A stretch of 64,000 nt of DNA, taken from Folioceros fuciformis (taxonomy: Eukaryota > Anthocerotophyta > Anthocerotopsida > Anthocerotales). Position numbers and translations under genes: made by a program. Of this stretch, positions 44,000 to 54,455 are shown piece by piece (position 1 is the stretch's first letter; each line of letters begins with the position of its first letter). Under the pieces are notes generated by a model. It saw only the letters and a program-made list of their open reading frames with translations, was not told the origin of the DNA and did not search any database. The stretch covers positions 606,503 through 670,502 of the forward strand of contig JBNGIO010006380.1 of NCBI GenBank assembly GCA_049999805.1, given 5' to 3'.

Positions 44000-45018
44000 A
44001 TGGGGCAGGGGGACGCTCTCGCTCCCGATGGAGGCGGAGTGCAAGGGAACGCAGTGCGCTACGAGCTGCAGCACATGCCGCATCGATACGAGGATATAGT
44101 GCTCTGCGTGGACGCAGACAGAGAGGTGGACTCCGAGATGCGGACGCAAGGGGTGAAGGGAGGAGGAATGACTCGATTGGAAGTGGTGAAGCAGGCGCTG
44201 CTGCTCTTCGTGCACGCAAAGCTCGCTATCAATCCAAAGCACCGGTTTGCGTTTCTTCGGCTATCTCATCAGGCCACGTGGGTGTGTATGCCATTCCCGT
44301 CCATGAATCTTCGGAGCGGAAGGGTTGGCTTCGTTCGTTGTTGCTAACGTAACTTGCTTCGTGGTTGCAGCACCAGCATGAGTTCACCAATGACATTGAT
44401 GTGATTACCAATTCTGTTAAGACCCTCACCTCCGATGGATTGTCTCTCAGATGCAATCTCACGTCTCTCTTGCGGACAGTTGCCGCTGAAGCAAAAACCT
44501 GCCACTCTCTTGGAAGAATTCTGCGAGTGGTGAGTGTTTCCGAGCGTTCCTTGGTTCTTGGATGTGGCGGTTTTGTGGTGCATTGCATTGGGGCTACTGG
44601 TTGTTGATGGGTTGCAACATTTGGCCAGGTGCTGGTGTACTGCAGATCGTCTGTTGTCCCCGAGATGACAATGCCCTGGCCAGAGAATCAACGCCTGTTC
44701 ACATTCGATGTTATGTATCTACATGACAAGCCGTCGCGTGACAATTGTCCGCAGAAGGTTTATGATGCTCTAGTGGATGCTCTTGAGCGAGTAAGTGAGC
44801 ATGATGGTTACATCTACGAGAGTGGCAGTGGGCTAGCCAGGCTTCTGTTCAAGAATATGTGCATGTTGCTAGCTCATCCTCAGCAGCGGTGTGGGCAAGA
44901 TGATTTTCATGTACCCAGAGATCTGTCGAGAGTTGTACCTCCATCTGATATTCCTGTTGGTGGTCCGCCGACCAGAAAAGAAGACAGTGAGCAACTCATA
45001 CTTCCGCCTAGTGCTTAA
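44000..45018 (+). CDS. BABAM1: BABAM1/MERIT40-like subunit of BRCC36 (BRISC/BRCA1-A) complexes
   Basis: Three exons (44000-44281, 44371-44529, 44629-45018), 276 aa. A degenerate von Willebrand A fold is visible: RYEDIVLCVDADREVDSEMR, then VVKQALLLFVHAKLAINPKH and RFAFLRLSHQATW, then VLVYCRSSVVPEM and LFTFDVMYLHDKPS, ending in LLFKNMCMLLAHPQQR. The 'HR.AF..L...' and 'LLAHP.QR' phrases match BABAM1, the subunit that stabilises BRCC36 deubiquitinase complexes in DNA repair and cytoplasmic BRISC. The first start could instead be the in-frame ATG at 43928. Either way the intergenic space after the SnRK1 gamma gene is tiny, so the two transcripts may overlap. Confidence 0.85.
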
Positions 45019-45719
45019 AGCAAGAGTGGACGATACTGATAGCCGTAGGGCACTATTAACTTGCACATTCCTCTAGCAGACCGAAATTTTACTGGAGTTA
45101 CATGCTTCTCGAAACACGCAATACTGTACTAAGATGGATTTGTTCAGCGCTAAGACACTCCGAGCGCAAATCCAGCTGCTGCCTCTGTAAGTTACGCACC
45201 AGTGCTTGAACACTGGTGCAGCCTACCCCTTCACGGACCCCTTTCACGCGTGCTTTCCCATGAGCTGCCAGGACGTCCATGTGGAATCGACGACCCAGCC
45301 TGCATCGTATGATTCACAAAATTCTGCATATATGTCTACCATACAGATAGTTGCACACCAGAAAGTCTGTCATGCTTCCAAAATTTGCGAGTGCAGCTGC
45401 CTGCCCTGCTGTCAAGTTACGCACCATTGCTTGAACACCAGAATTGCAAAACCGCCCCCAGGAAGGCAAGCACAAGTAGTACGGTCAACGCCGTGTCACT
45501 CCGCCTGAAGTAGTAAATCAGTGACCGGGAAAATATCTCCTCTTTTTTGGATGTGCGGCAGAGTACAGAGACAGGGGGCTATGAATTTGTTCTTCCCATC
45601 CTTTATTAAATGGCCAAAATATGACCAAGAACCTGCCCGTAGATGCTCAGTGACCAAAAATTCCACGAGCACTCACAATTGTATGCAACACTCAAAACAT
45701 CGTAACTCCCACTTCCGGA
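45019..45719. other. Convergent 3' intergenic region with a direct repeat
   Basis: Between BABAM1 (+) and gyrase A (-). A roughly 23-bp direct repeat, gttacgcacc[a]gtgcttgaac and gttacgcaccattgcttgaa, occurs near 45189 and 45415, each preceded by a gctgcctg-like block. No gene. Confidence 0.5.
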
Positions 45720-48539
45720 TTACAAAACTTGGTTAAACTCAGGTTCCACGAAGCCGTCAGTTTCATCCAGATTTGCGTTAACAGCAATAGACATTGACTT
45801 GACCATGTCTCCAGCATCCAGCCGCATCAGTTTCACTCCCCTGGTTCTGCGGCCCTGAATAGAAATATCTCGGACCCTCAGACGATTGATGATCCCACTT
45901 TGGCTACCGAGGACAACCTGCTCATCGCTTTCGCCATCGTCTGTCAGCTTTTCTCCCACTACAAACAAACCAACCAAGTAGTCCCCATCCCAATATTTCA
46001 TTCCAATCGTACCAACTTTCCCTCCCTCGCTGAAAGAACCCAGAGGCACCCGTTTGCCAAATCCATTCGCAGTCACCAACAGAAGCCAAGGAGGGCCAGT
46101 CTTCTCAGTCTCATTCTGACCTTTGCTCAGATATGAGGCGGGCACAATATCCAAGGCTGCCATCCTGTCGCCCTCCTTCAATCTCATAGCTCCTTGTCCT
46201 TTTGTGGGCCGTCTCAGTGGCCTCAGCTTACTGCATCTCCACTCAACCACCTGCCCTCTCTGTGAGCCCATCACGATGATATCATCCTCGGCAGCCTGCC
46301 TTACCCACCTTAGCTCATCTCCTCGCTCAAGCTGCATAGCCACTATGCCTGAAGTCCGGATGGCACCAAACGATGATAGTGAGGTGCGCTTTATAAACCC
46401 ACCAGTGGTGAGCATCACAAGGTATTGATCTTCACGGAACTCACTTACAGAGAGTACGGATGTTATCCTTTCTCCTGGTGGCACAGCGAGAATCTGAACA
46501 AGAGGGCTACCAATTGCCGTCCGTGAACACTCGGGAATCTGATACGCACGGAGGGAATATACAACTCCTCTCTCACTAAAAAAAAGTACATAGTCATGAG
46601 CTCTGCAAACAAAGAACTTTGATAAGGAGTCATCACTTCTCATCTTCTGTCCAGACTTGCCTGAGGTCCCTCGATTTTGGGCAGCGAATGTGTCAGATGC
46701 CATCCTTTTGATGTACCCCCTTGCACTTAACGTGACAAGCATCTCATCATTGGCAATAACATCGATGTCATCTATCTGCCCATCGGTGCCCTGATAAACA
46801 ACTGTCCGTCGGGGAGTTCCAAAGTCATGTTTCAATTGCAGGGCTTCCTTTTCTATCAGCTGCAGCACACGCTGCCTACTAGTCAGCACCAGCTTCAAGC
46901 TCGATATCTCCGCTGCCAATGCATCATGTTCCTCTTCAAGTTTCGATTTTTCCAAGCTCGTGAGCCTCCTCAGAGGCATTGCCAACAACCCCTCTGCTTG
47001 CACCGCCGACAACCCCAGCTGCTCCTGCAATGCCCGCGACGCCCCTGCAGCATCCTTAGCAGACCGGATCATCCCCACCGCCTCATCCAACCTCTGCAGC
47101 CCAATCAAAAAACCCTGAACCAAATGGTCCCGGTCGTCCGCTCGCCTAAGCTGAAACCTCGTCCGCCTCTCAATTGTCAAGCACCGAAACTCCAAAAACG
47201 CCTCCAGAAACTCCTTCAACCCAAGAGTCCGAGGCTCCCCATTCCATATCGTAACCATGTTACAACTGAACTGCGTCTGCAGCCCAGTATACTTGTACAA
47301 ATTATTCAGCACAACCTGCGGCACAACCCCACGCTTCACCTCCACCACTATCCTCATCCCAGACCGATCACTCTCATCCCTCACATCACTCACCCCCTCC
47401 AACGTCTTATTAGTCACCATATCCGCAATCTGTTCCACCAATGCTGCCTTATTTGTCTGATACGGCAACTCAGTAATGAAAACCGCAGACCGCCCACTCC
47501 TCCCATCCAACTGCTCAATCTGCGCCTTCCCCCTCAGCGTCAACCGCCCCCTCCCCGTCCTGTAAGCATCGATAATCCCCAAAGTCCCCAAAATCTGCCC
47601 TCCTGTGGGAAAATCCGGCGCAGGCACATACTCCATCAGCTCCTGCACCGTCGCATTCGGATTTCTCATAAACGCACACAACGCATCCGCAATCTCTCCT
47701 AGATTGTGAGGCGGGATGTTGGTCGCCATCCCAACCGCAATTCCCGACGCCCCATTCAACAAAACATTTGGCAACCTCGCCGGCAAAACCACTGGCTCCT
47801 GCTGCGACTCATCGAAGTTGTTCGCAAAATCCACCGTGTCCATCTCCAAATCCGCCAGTAGCATGGACTCCGACACCGGTTCTAGCCTGCACTCCGTGTA
47901 CCGCATCGCAGCGGCCGGGTCGGCATCAATGGAGCCAAAATTCCCATGCCCGTCGATCAAAGGCGACCTCAACGCAAACCTCTGCGCCATCCGCACCAAA
48001 GCATCGTACACCGCCGCGTCCCCGTGCGGGTGGTACTTCCCCAACACCTCCCCCACCACCCTAGCGCTCTTCTTGAAGGCCTTCTTCGAGCTGAGCCCGA
48101 GTTCGTGCATTGCGAACAGAATCCTCCTGTGCACCGGCTTCAGCCCGTCCCTCACGTCCGGCAGCGCTCGGCCTACGATCACAGACATGGCGTAGGCCAC
48201 GTACGAATCGGAGGCCTCCTTGTGGACCTCCACCTGCACCACCCGCTGGTCCTGCGCCAGCAGAAACCCCGCCTCCGGCCCGGCCCGCCCATCTCCGTCC
48301 TCGGAACCTTCCCCGACTGTCCCAGCCGCAGCAACCGCCTGCTGCTCCCTCCGCATACCCGCACCCCCTCGCGCACCAGCGCTCCACCGCCGGCTACCCT
48401 GCCCCCGCAGCAGGAGCCTGCTGGAATTGGAGACAGAGGCGCAGGAGGAGAGGAGCCACAGCCTGGAGGTCCTGGCAAGCGGAATTGCGCAGCTCGGGGC
48501 CGCGCCCGACACCATGGCCAAGCTCCCCGAGAGCGTCAT
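45720..48539 (-). CDS. GYRA: DNA gyrase subunit A, organelle-targeted, intronless
   Basis: Cleaves and religates DNA as the A subunit of the bacterial-type gyrase that relaxes or supercoils plastid and mitochondrial DNA. From [20 protein letters not shown] and [18 protein letters not shown] the fold follows bacterial GyrA. The active-site Tyr is in [11 protein letters not shown] (Tyr codon 47898-47900), preceded by [17 protein letters not shown] and followed by [20 protein letters not shown]. The C-terminal beta-pinwheel has the GyrA box-like [17 protein letters not shown]-type segment and repeated blades ([34 protein letters not shown]). The N-terminal ~120 residues are Ser/Arg/Ala-rich, consistent with a dual-targeting peptide. 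Start ATG at 48539 or 48515 ([13 protein letters not shown]); the longer frame to 48734 opens with GTG. Flowering-plant GYRA has many introns; this gene has none. Confidence 0.93.
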   Translation of the reverse strand: MTLSGSLAMVSGAAPSCAIPLARTSRLWLLSSCASVSNSSRLLLRGQGSRRWSAGARGGAGMRREQQAVAAAGTVGEGSEDGDGRAGPEAGFLLAQDQRVVQVEVHKEASDSYVAYAMSVIVGRALPDVRDGLKPVHRRILFAMHELGLSSKKAFKKSARVVGEVLGKYHPHGDAAVYDALVRMAQRFALRSPLIDGHGNFGSIDADPAAAMRYTECRLEPVSESMLLADLEMDTVDFANNFDESQQEPVVLPARLPNVLLNGASGIAVGMATNIPPHNLGEIADALCAFMRNPNATVQELMEYVPAPDFPTGGQILGTLGIIDAYRTGRGRLTLRGKAQIEQLDGRSGRSAVFITELPYQTNKAALVEQIADMVTNKTLEGVSDVRDESDRSGMRIVVEVKRGVVPQVVLNNLYKYTGLQTQFSCNMVTIWNGEPRTLGLKEFLEAFLEFRCLTIERRTRFQLRRADDRDHLVQGFLIGLQRLDEAVGMIRSAKDAAGASRALQEQLGLSAVQAEGLLAMPLRRLTSLEKSKLEEEHDALAAEISSLKLVLTSRQRVLQLIEKEALQLKHDFGTPRRTVVYQGTDGQIDDIDVIANDEMLVTLSARGYIKRMASDTFAAQNRGTSGKSGQKMRSDDSLSKFFVCRAHDYVLFFSERGVVYSLRAYQIPECSRTAIGSPLVQILAVPPGERITSVLSVSEFREDQYLVMLTTGGFIKRTSLSSFGAIRTSGIVAMQLERGDELRWVRQAAEDDIIVMGSQRGQVVEWRCSKLRPLRRPTKGQGAMRLKEGDRMAALDIVPASYLSKGQNETEKTGPPWLLLVTANGFGKRVPLGSFSEGGKVGTIGMKYWDGDYLVGLFVVGEKLTDDGESDEQVVLGSQSGIINRLRVRDISIQGRRTRGVKLMRLDAGDMVKSMSIAVNANLDETDGFVEPEFNQVL

Positions 48540-49193
48540 TCTGCGGATGCCTTGCCTCGGTACCCAGGAGAAGAAAAGACACGACACGCCTGTTCTGCAC
48601 AAATGCATTGCGTTTTGCCGCAACCTGTTCGTCATGTGCACCTTCCCCGCGCCCCAGCACCCTCCAAGGCTGGGCTTTCCCCCTCCCACATTGCGCTCTG
48701 CGCTGCCATGGCGTCCCCTGGAGTCATACTCCACCAGTCTCCTCCCAGCTTGCTCGATAACACTGTGCCGCCCTTGGGTCTAGGGTTTATCGTCTTTCAT
48801 TTCAGGCCTGCAAAGTTCAAACAACAAAAACTGCAATACGGACAGTTCGAGATCAGGACAAAACTGCAATGCGGATAGTTGGAAGATCAGAACACGCAGC
48901 CACTTCGCAGTCAGGTGGTGCTCTCAACGAATGCAACGCTGGATGCAGCACCAAGCTTGAAGGAATTCCAGTCTATTGTAAGGACGAATGAACGTCAAAG
49001 TACGTTTGTACACAGATGGTCATAAATACGACAGTTACATTAGGTAGCCTTCAACCTTCTGACCCCTAAACAGACTACCCCTAAGCAAACCACCCCTAAG
49101 CAAACCATCCCTAAGCAAACCACCCTGATCAATCATAACTTGACTCGTCCTTGCGTTGTTGCCTATCTGAAACCTCCTCATCAAACCACTTCT
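48540..49193. other. Gyrase A upstream region and flank of the orphan ORF
   Basis: About 650 bp. Short tandem phrases (aaacca[c/t]ccctaagc, three copies near 49078-49115; gcaatacggacagtt and gcaatgcggatagtt near 48831 and 48868) indicate slippage. No gene seen. Confidence 0.45.
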
Positions 49194-49856
49194 TCAACGA
49201 AAGCTCCAGCAAGCCGCCTCCTCCTCCTCCGTAGTTGTCTCACATTCCACATAGCAACCAACATGGTTCTCGTCAAGCTCTTCACGACATCTACAACTGT
49301 AAACGATTGGCACCTCATCTACACTTCTGGCCTTGGCTGCTAAAGTCGCCTTTTCCAAATGGTTGAACTCCCGATGAAACTTAATAATTTCTAGCATACT
49401 GTCTCTCGCATCAAGAACCAACTTCCTAGCCCTTTCAGCCCCTTGTTCAAGATTGGTTCGCGAATCAAATAGTGAGGCCAGTGTCTTTGATACTGCATTG
49501 ATCTCTTTTGGTGTGGATACCTCGATGATCTCTTCTGATGTGGCATCTATCTCCAACTCCAGGATTTTGATCCAGCGCAGATAAGGCTCTGGCTCTTCAT
49601 TTGCGATTTCAACCTTGAGAATATTCAACAAGTCACTACATGGCTTGATGTCCTTAGCATGTAGGAAGGGGTCCACGTTGCCTCCTTGCTGACTCAAGTT
49701 CCATGCAGCTAGCTTCCAGCGCAATGCTGTGACAACCTTTGACATAGCCACCTCTAGGTGATTACGTCGAAATTCATCACTAAGGGAGAGGGCATGTTCC
49801 CTCGCCGCTCTAGCTTTTTTTTTTTTTTTTTTTTTTTTTGGATTAGGTCTCGCCAT
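49194..49856 (-). CDS. Orphan 220-aa ORF with poly-lysine N-terminus
   Basis: Not recognised. Start ATG at 49856 gives MARPNP followed by eight Lys encoded by a long A run (T run 49816-49838 on the given strand), then helical sequence (LALSDEFRRNHLEVAMSKVV-like). An acidic C-terminus carries a Cys cluster, YSCRCREELDENHVGCYVEC, that could bind metal but fits no finger I know. The frame also extends upstream to 50090 without a start. A homopolymer of this length is a hotspot for frameshift, so the real product, if any, may start after it. Position in a repeat-rich stretch makes a transposon origin plausible. Confidence 0.4.
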   Translation of the reverse strand: MARPNPKKKKKKKKARAAREHALSLSDEFRRNHLEVAMSKVVTALRWKLAAWNLSQQGGNVDPFLHAKDIKPCSDLLNILKVEIANEEPEPYLRWIKILELEIDATSEEIIEVSTPKEINAVSKTLASLFDSRTNLEQGAERARKLVLDARDSMLEIIKFHREFNHLEKATLAAKARSVDEVPIVYSCRCREELDENHVGCYVECETTTEEEEAACWSFR

Positions 49857-50161
49857 AATCAAGGACACAGGAAATGACAACACTCTTGCCACGCTTAAAT
49901 ACTGTTCCAATCGTTGCATTGGACTCTCGGTACTTTTTGGTGGGCCCATATATAGGTGCCGCAAACTCGCTGAGAGTGCCTTCAGAATGCGCATGTATAG
50001 GTGTCCCAAACTCGATAGAGTGCCTTCGGAGGGCCTGTTAATAAGTGCCACATTTGATTTATTTAAAGTATAATGTGAGAAACCAATCAAACAAATATCT
50101 CTTCGATGGAAGGAATGATATTAGTTTTAACCAACGTCTTTCTAGTAGTAATATCAATGTA

Positions 50162-50252
50162 CTATTCATAATGATTTTTTTAAGTCTACTAAGCATAGGA
50201 TAAATCAACTATTTATAATGATTTTTTTAAGTCTACTAAGCATAGGATAAAA
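50162..50252. repeat. 47-bp tandem duplication, AT-rich
   Basis: Copies at 50162-50208 and 50209-50252, both reading ctatt[c/t]ataatgattttt followed by taagtctactaagcatagga. Nearly identical, so recent. Confidence 0.85.
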
Positions 50253-50263
50253 TATGGTCACTT

Positions 50264-50329
50264 CTCGGCGTACTTACAACCTAACTCGATTTCACTCGAT
50301 TTGGAAAAAACAAAAAATCACTCCAACGC
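50264..50329. repeat. Direct repeat A, pair with 51508-51587
   Basis: ctcggcgtacttacaacctaactcgatttcac, then a variable A-rich part and aaaaatcactccaacgc. The same order recurs 1.2 kb downstream, which is the pattern of decayed element ends. Confidence 0.75.
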
Positions 50330-50410
50330 ATAAAGATACGGAGTGATGTGTGGGGGGTTGGGTGAGGGTCCTTCGGGGATTGGTAGCATGTTAACAACAA
50401 TGGCCGGTGA

Positions 50411-50660
50411 ATGGTTTTGACGTTGTTCTCTTTGTCAATCGCCAGAAGCCGTCGAAGAACATGGTTTTGACGTTGTTCTCTTTGTCAATCGCCAGAAGCC
50501 GTCGAAGAACATGGTTTTGACGTTGTTCTCTTTGCCAATCGCCAGAAGCCGTCGAAGGACATGGTTTTGACGTTGTTTTCTTTGTCAATCGCCAAAAGCC
50601 GTCGAAGGACATGGTTTTGACGTTGTTCTCTTTGTCAATCGCCAGAAGCCTTCGAAGGAC
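50411..50660. repeat. 50-bp minisatellite, five copies
   Basis: Unit starts atggttttgacgttgttctc and recurs exactly at 50411, 50461, 50511, 50561 and 50611. Because 50 is not a multiple of three, the array cycles all frames on the minus strand and all three stay open (AIDKENNVKTM, FWRLTKRTTSKP, ASGDWQREQRQ). Confidence 0.92.
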
Positions 50661-51507
50661 AGCTACGCGACCACCAGGCACAAATCAGGGCCGAGCGAGA
50701 AAAGGTCGAGAAACATCGATTGAAATGTCAAGGCCGCCCCCGTCCCAGCCATGAACCCGAGACCCAACTTCTCCACTAGATCATCTGCTCGGACCCTCCA
50801 GTAGTCCATGTTTGGCTAGAGGGCAATCTCGACCTGCGCCATGGGCTGAGATGTGATGTTCCTGCAAGAATCACCCGCTGTTAGCTCAACCGACACTTTC
50901 GCCATCTATCGCTGTTCCAGAGTTTGCTTGCATGCTGTTACCACCGCCTAACCCGCTCCTCACAGCCTCGCATTTCCTCAAGCCTGTCAGGAGATGGCTA
51001 TTGTCGCCGCGCCCGCTGCCTCCTCCCAGGTCACCACGTTCACCTCGTTTAGGTTGTACTCCTGCACTTTTGTTTGCCCACAGTCCGCTCCCCGACACTG
51101 CTTAAGTCGTGGTTGCGCTCCACTTCGAAAGTGCCCTTCAGACACTTGGACTTCCCCTTAGGGTTTCCATCTTCCGAAAGTTGTTCCTATTTCCATGACC
51201 ACTACCGGCTTCCACTACCGGTTGCTCCTTCTACGATTGCTTTCCCCATTCCACAACCGTCGTAAGGCTTTGTCTACCTCCCTTCTCAGACTAAGTCCAC
51301 ACACAAACCTTGACACTCTACTCCCGGTTCGACCTCAATCACAAAATGACTCTGTCTATGGGGTCCCCCTCTTATATAGGCTTTGCGAATTGTTCAAAGA
51401 TCAAAGGCCAAGGAACAATCAGCCCCCTTGGTCTAAGGACTAGTTATTGGTCAGACCAAACGCAAAACTAAAAGCTCGTAGGCCAAGTAACTTTTAAGTA
51501 TAAATAC
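50661..51507. other. Repeat-derived sequence, no gene seen
   Basis: Continues from the minisatellite to direct repeat B. Contains an LTR-like tail (cttatataggctttgcgaat near 51370 and taagtataaatacctc near 51495). Probably the remains of a retroelement between repeats A and B. Confidence 0.4.
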
Positions 51508-51587
51508 CTCGGCGTACTCACAACCTAACTCGATTTCACACGAAACTTGGCAAAAAAAAAAAAAAAAACAAAAAATCACTCCAACGC
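51508..51587. repeat. Direct repeat B, pair with 50264-50329
   Basis: Second copy of repeat A with a longer A tract (18 A). Confidence 0.75.
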
Positions 51588-52217
51588 GCACCTCAGCAGG
51601 GAGTTCCTAGTCATTAGATCGTTCACACTTAGGCTGTAGGAATGGATTAGAAAAACATACTCTTATTCTAAGCTTGAGAAAAAGCTATCTCAATCTCGAT
51701 ATGGTTCAAGTATATGTCTTGTTATGTGTCAAAGAAATAGCAACAAACTTGTCTTTGAATGTAATTTTTATCTTTGTGTTTACCCACATACTTTGATTCT
51801 TGATTCATAAAAGAAAGCTCGAGACGTAGTCTTCAGAATGCGCTATCTGTACTTTCCCTTTGATACCGAAAGGTATTTAAAAACGGGATTTGAAGTGTTT
51901 GCCACAAAAGGTTTGAATATAGCTCGCAAACTATGGCAACAACGTCCATGCGAGATTGGACCCTGGCATAACCGGGCCTATGTCAGTTGGAAGGTATGGA
52001 TGAATGACTCTGCATATATGCGGTAACGACTGTGTGCATGCCACACGCCACAGAGCGCATGCGAGCTGCACCGGCTACCGGTGTGGTGGTGGATCCCACG
52101 ACTGTCACATGATTGAATTAATAACGTGACAAGTTCTTAGAGTCGCCAACGCCGCGTCCTCCTTGGTATGATTTTCGGGAAAATGTGGGAGTCTTGGGAA
52201 GACTTAATGGACGCGTG
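51588..52217. promoter_or_regulatory. Upstream region of the PPR gene
   Basis: About 630 bp, AT-rich then mixed. A plus frame at 51838-52026 is too short and unlike known proteins. The PPR promoter should lie in the last few hundred bases. Confidence 0.35.
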
Positions 52218-54455
52218 ATGGCTGCCAGCCCTGTGCAAATCAAGTTGGCGCTAGCGGTAGCGGTGGCGGACGGGGACGGTGCAGGGGTTGAGCAGGATGT
52301 GGTGTGGATGAATGACAAGAGTGATGGTGTGCCCGCGCAGAGACTGGGAATTGAGGATGGGTTCATGCGTGTGTCAGGAGCCGGGGTTCGGTGTCGAGGA
52401 CTGTCATCGAAGGAGAGGCAGGAGCTGCTATGGCAGACCTTCTTCTGGGATCCGGCTCAGTGGTGGGACAACAGGAAGGAAAAGAGAAGTCCCCGCCATC
52501 CGGATTTCCGGCACAAGGGATCGAAGAAGGCTTTGTGGGTAAACAATCGTCACAAGCCTGGCTGGCTGGATTCGCAGCTGGCCATTTGGGATGGGACAGC
52601 CTCCGGCTCGGGATCCGGGACGGCAGCTGCCCGTGAAGGGGGTATGCTGTCTGGAGACGCATGCGGGGGGCTTGCTGAGGTTGTGGATGCCGTGAATGTC
52701 TTGGTGCGGCGAGGGTCTCATGTGGACAGTTCTCTTCTCTATGCTGTGGTTAAGCGGTGCTCAGATGACAAGGATTTGGTCCTTGGTAGGCGTGTTCATG
52801 ACCTAATTCTGCGGAGTGGGAATGGGGAAGACCCGTTTCTGGCGAGCCATATGATTCGCATCTATGCTTCTCATGCCATGTTGGAGGAAGCGAGGCAGGT
52901 GTTTGACAGCCTGGGTGTAGCGCTAGCGAATTCATTTGTGTGGGCTTCCATCATCAAGGCGCATGCGGACCATGGGCAGCCGGCTCGGGCTGTCCGCCTG
53001 TACAGACAGATGAGATGTTCGGCTGTGAAGCCCAACGAATATGTGTTCGTGGCAGTGCTGAAGGCATGTGCTGCTGCAGCTGATCTGGTCTCCGGCAAGG
53101 AGGTACATGCTGACATCATGGGGAGTGTGGATTGCCCTGACAAGTTTGTAGGGAGCTGCCTGATAGACATGTATGCCAAGTGCGGGAGCCTGGAGGACGC
53201 TCGCAGCGTTTTTGACAGCATGGCCACGAAAGACGTGGTCGCATGGACTGCCCTGATTTCAGGGTACGTGCAGCATGAGCTTGGTCCAGAAGCCCTCAAA
53301 CTCTACAGAAACATGCAGCAGGAGGGCCTTGAGGCAGCTGATCGTGCTACCTTTATTTGCCTCTTGAAGGCCTGTGGGAGTGTCGCAGCTTTGCATCAAG
53401 GGAAGCAGCTACATTGTTTGGTCGAGAGAAATGGACTGGACGCTGATATACTAGTTGGTAGCTGCTTGGTCGATATGTATGCAAAATGTGGGAGCCTCGA
53501 GGATGCTCGTGGAGTGTTTGCCAAATTGGCAACTAGAGATGTGGTGGCATGGACTGCTTTGCTCAATGGCTATGCCAAACATGGTGACGGGAAGGCAGCA
53601 ATACTGTGCTTTGAAGAGATGTTGCACCAAGGTGTGGAGCCGAACGCTGCGACCTTCGTTTCTCTGCTGGTGGCGTGTTGCCACGAAGGCTTGGTGAAGG
53701 AGGGGCAGAGGTATTTCAAGATGATGGTGGAGGAGCAGGGCATTCCACCCACAGATTCTCACTACAACTGCATGGTTGATCTTCTGGGGCGGTCAGGCCA
53801 TCTGGACGAGGCAGAAAGTATGCTGCGGACCATGCCTTTTGAGAGCGAGTTCGTCGGATGGACATCCTTGCTAGGTTCTTGTAAAAGCTACAGTGACATA
53901 GAGCGGGGAAGGCGATGTTTTGATCGTCTGACAGCATTGGAACCAGAAAACGCAGCACCCTACGTAGTCTTGGGGAGCCTGTATGCCAAAGCTGGCAGGT
54001 GGAAGGATGTAGATACGATTGAGATGCTGAGAAAGTCAGCAGCTGCTTGGAAGAAGCCTGCCAAGGCGTGCATCGAAGTGAAGGATGAAGTGCACGAGTT
54101 CACAGTGGGAGAAGAGAGGCCTGATATCTCATCAGAGTTAAGGAGCATGAACTCTCGTGTGAAGGACGAAGGGGGTCATGTTCCGCAAACAGACGTGGTG
54201 CTGAGGGCCATGTCCGACAGTGACAAGGAAGACGCACTATGTGGACATGCCGAGAAACTGGCCTTAGCTTATGGTTTGATGAACACTCCCGGTGGCACAG
54301 CTTTGGTAATAACCAAGAACCTTCGGATGTGCAACGACTGCCACAGCAGCACGAAGATCCTGTCACGCCTGGAGAACCGAGATATCGTCGTAAGAGATGC
54401 GCACCGTGTGCATCAGTTCTCGGACGGGTCTTGTTCTTGTGGGGATCGTCACTAA
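52218..54455 (+). CDS. PLS-class PPR protein with OSB-type PDF motif and DYW domain
   Basis: Intronless, 745 aa. An N-terminal segment of about 50 residues carries WDPAQWWDNRKEKRSPRHPD, then FRHKGSKKALWVNN and WLDSQLA, the PDF motif known from OSB organelle single-stranded-DNA-binding proteins. About ten PPR units follow (FVGSCLIDMYAKCGSLEDAR twice in near-identical form, DVVAWTALISGYVQ, DVVAWTALLNGYAK), then E/E+ regions and a DYW deaminase. It has the HxE site (CGHAEKLALAYGL) and the CxxC zinc ligands (MCNDCHSSTKIL), and ends CSCGDRH in place of CSCGDYW. The PG box is altered to KPAKACIEV. Family members edit C to U in plastid and mitochondrial RNA. The start is the first ATG; the frame opens earlier only with GTG. 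A truncated paralogue lies at 7979-8325. Confidence 0.92.
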   Translation: MAASPVQIKLALAVAVADGDGAGVEQDVVWMNDKSDGVPAQRLGIEDGFMRVSGAGVRCRGLSSKERQELLWQTFFWDPAQWWDNRKEKRSPRHPDFRHKGSKKALWVNNRHKPGWLDSQLAIWDGTASGSGSGTAAAREGGMLSGDACGGLAEVVDAVNVLVRRGSHVDSSLLYAVVKRCSDDKDLVLGRRVHDLILRSGNGEDPFLASHMIRIYASHAMLEEARQVFDSLGVALANSFVWASIIKAHADHGQPARAVRLYRQMRCSAVKPNEYVFVAVLKACAAAADLVSGKEVHADIMGSVDCPDKFVGSCLIDMYAKCGSLEDARSVFDSMATKDVVAWTALISGYVQHELGPEALKLYRNMQQEGLEAADRATFICLLKACGSVAALHQGKQLHCLVERNGLDADILVGSCLVDMYAKCGSLEDARGVFAKLATRDVVAWTALLNGYAKHGDGKAAILCFEEMLHQGVEPNAATFVSLLVACCHEGLVKEGQRYFKMMVEEQGIPPTDSHYNCMVDLLGRSGHLDEAESMLRTMPFESEFVGWTSLLGSCKSYSDIERGRRCFDRLTALEPENAAPYVVLGSLYAKAGRWKDVDTIEMLRKSAAAWKKPAKACIEVKDEVHEFTVGEERPDISSELRSMNSRVKDEGGHVPQTDVVLRAMSDSDKEDALCGHAEKLALAYGLMNTPGGTALVITKNLRMCNDCHSSTKILSRLENRDIVVRDAHRVHQFSDGSCSCGDRH

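Noticed and set aside
46827-47702. 291-codon plus-strand ORF over gyrase A
   Set aside because: Pro/Gln/His/Arg-rich translation typical of an antisense shadow of a conserved gene.
45720-48539. Bacterial contamination as source of gyrase A
   Set aside because: Plant-like transit region, closely flanked by clear plant genes, and codon use similar to the adjoining GWD gene.
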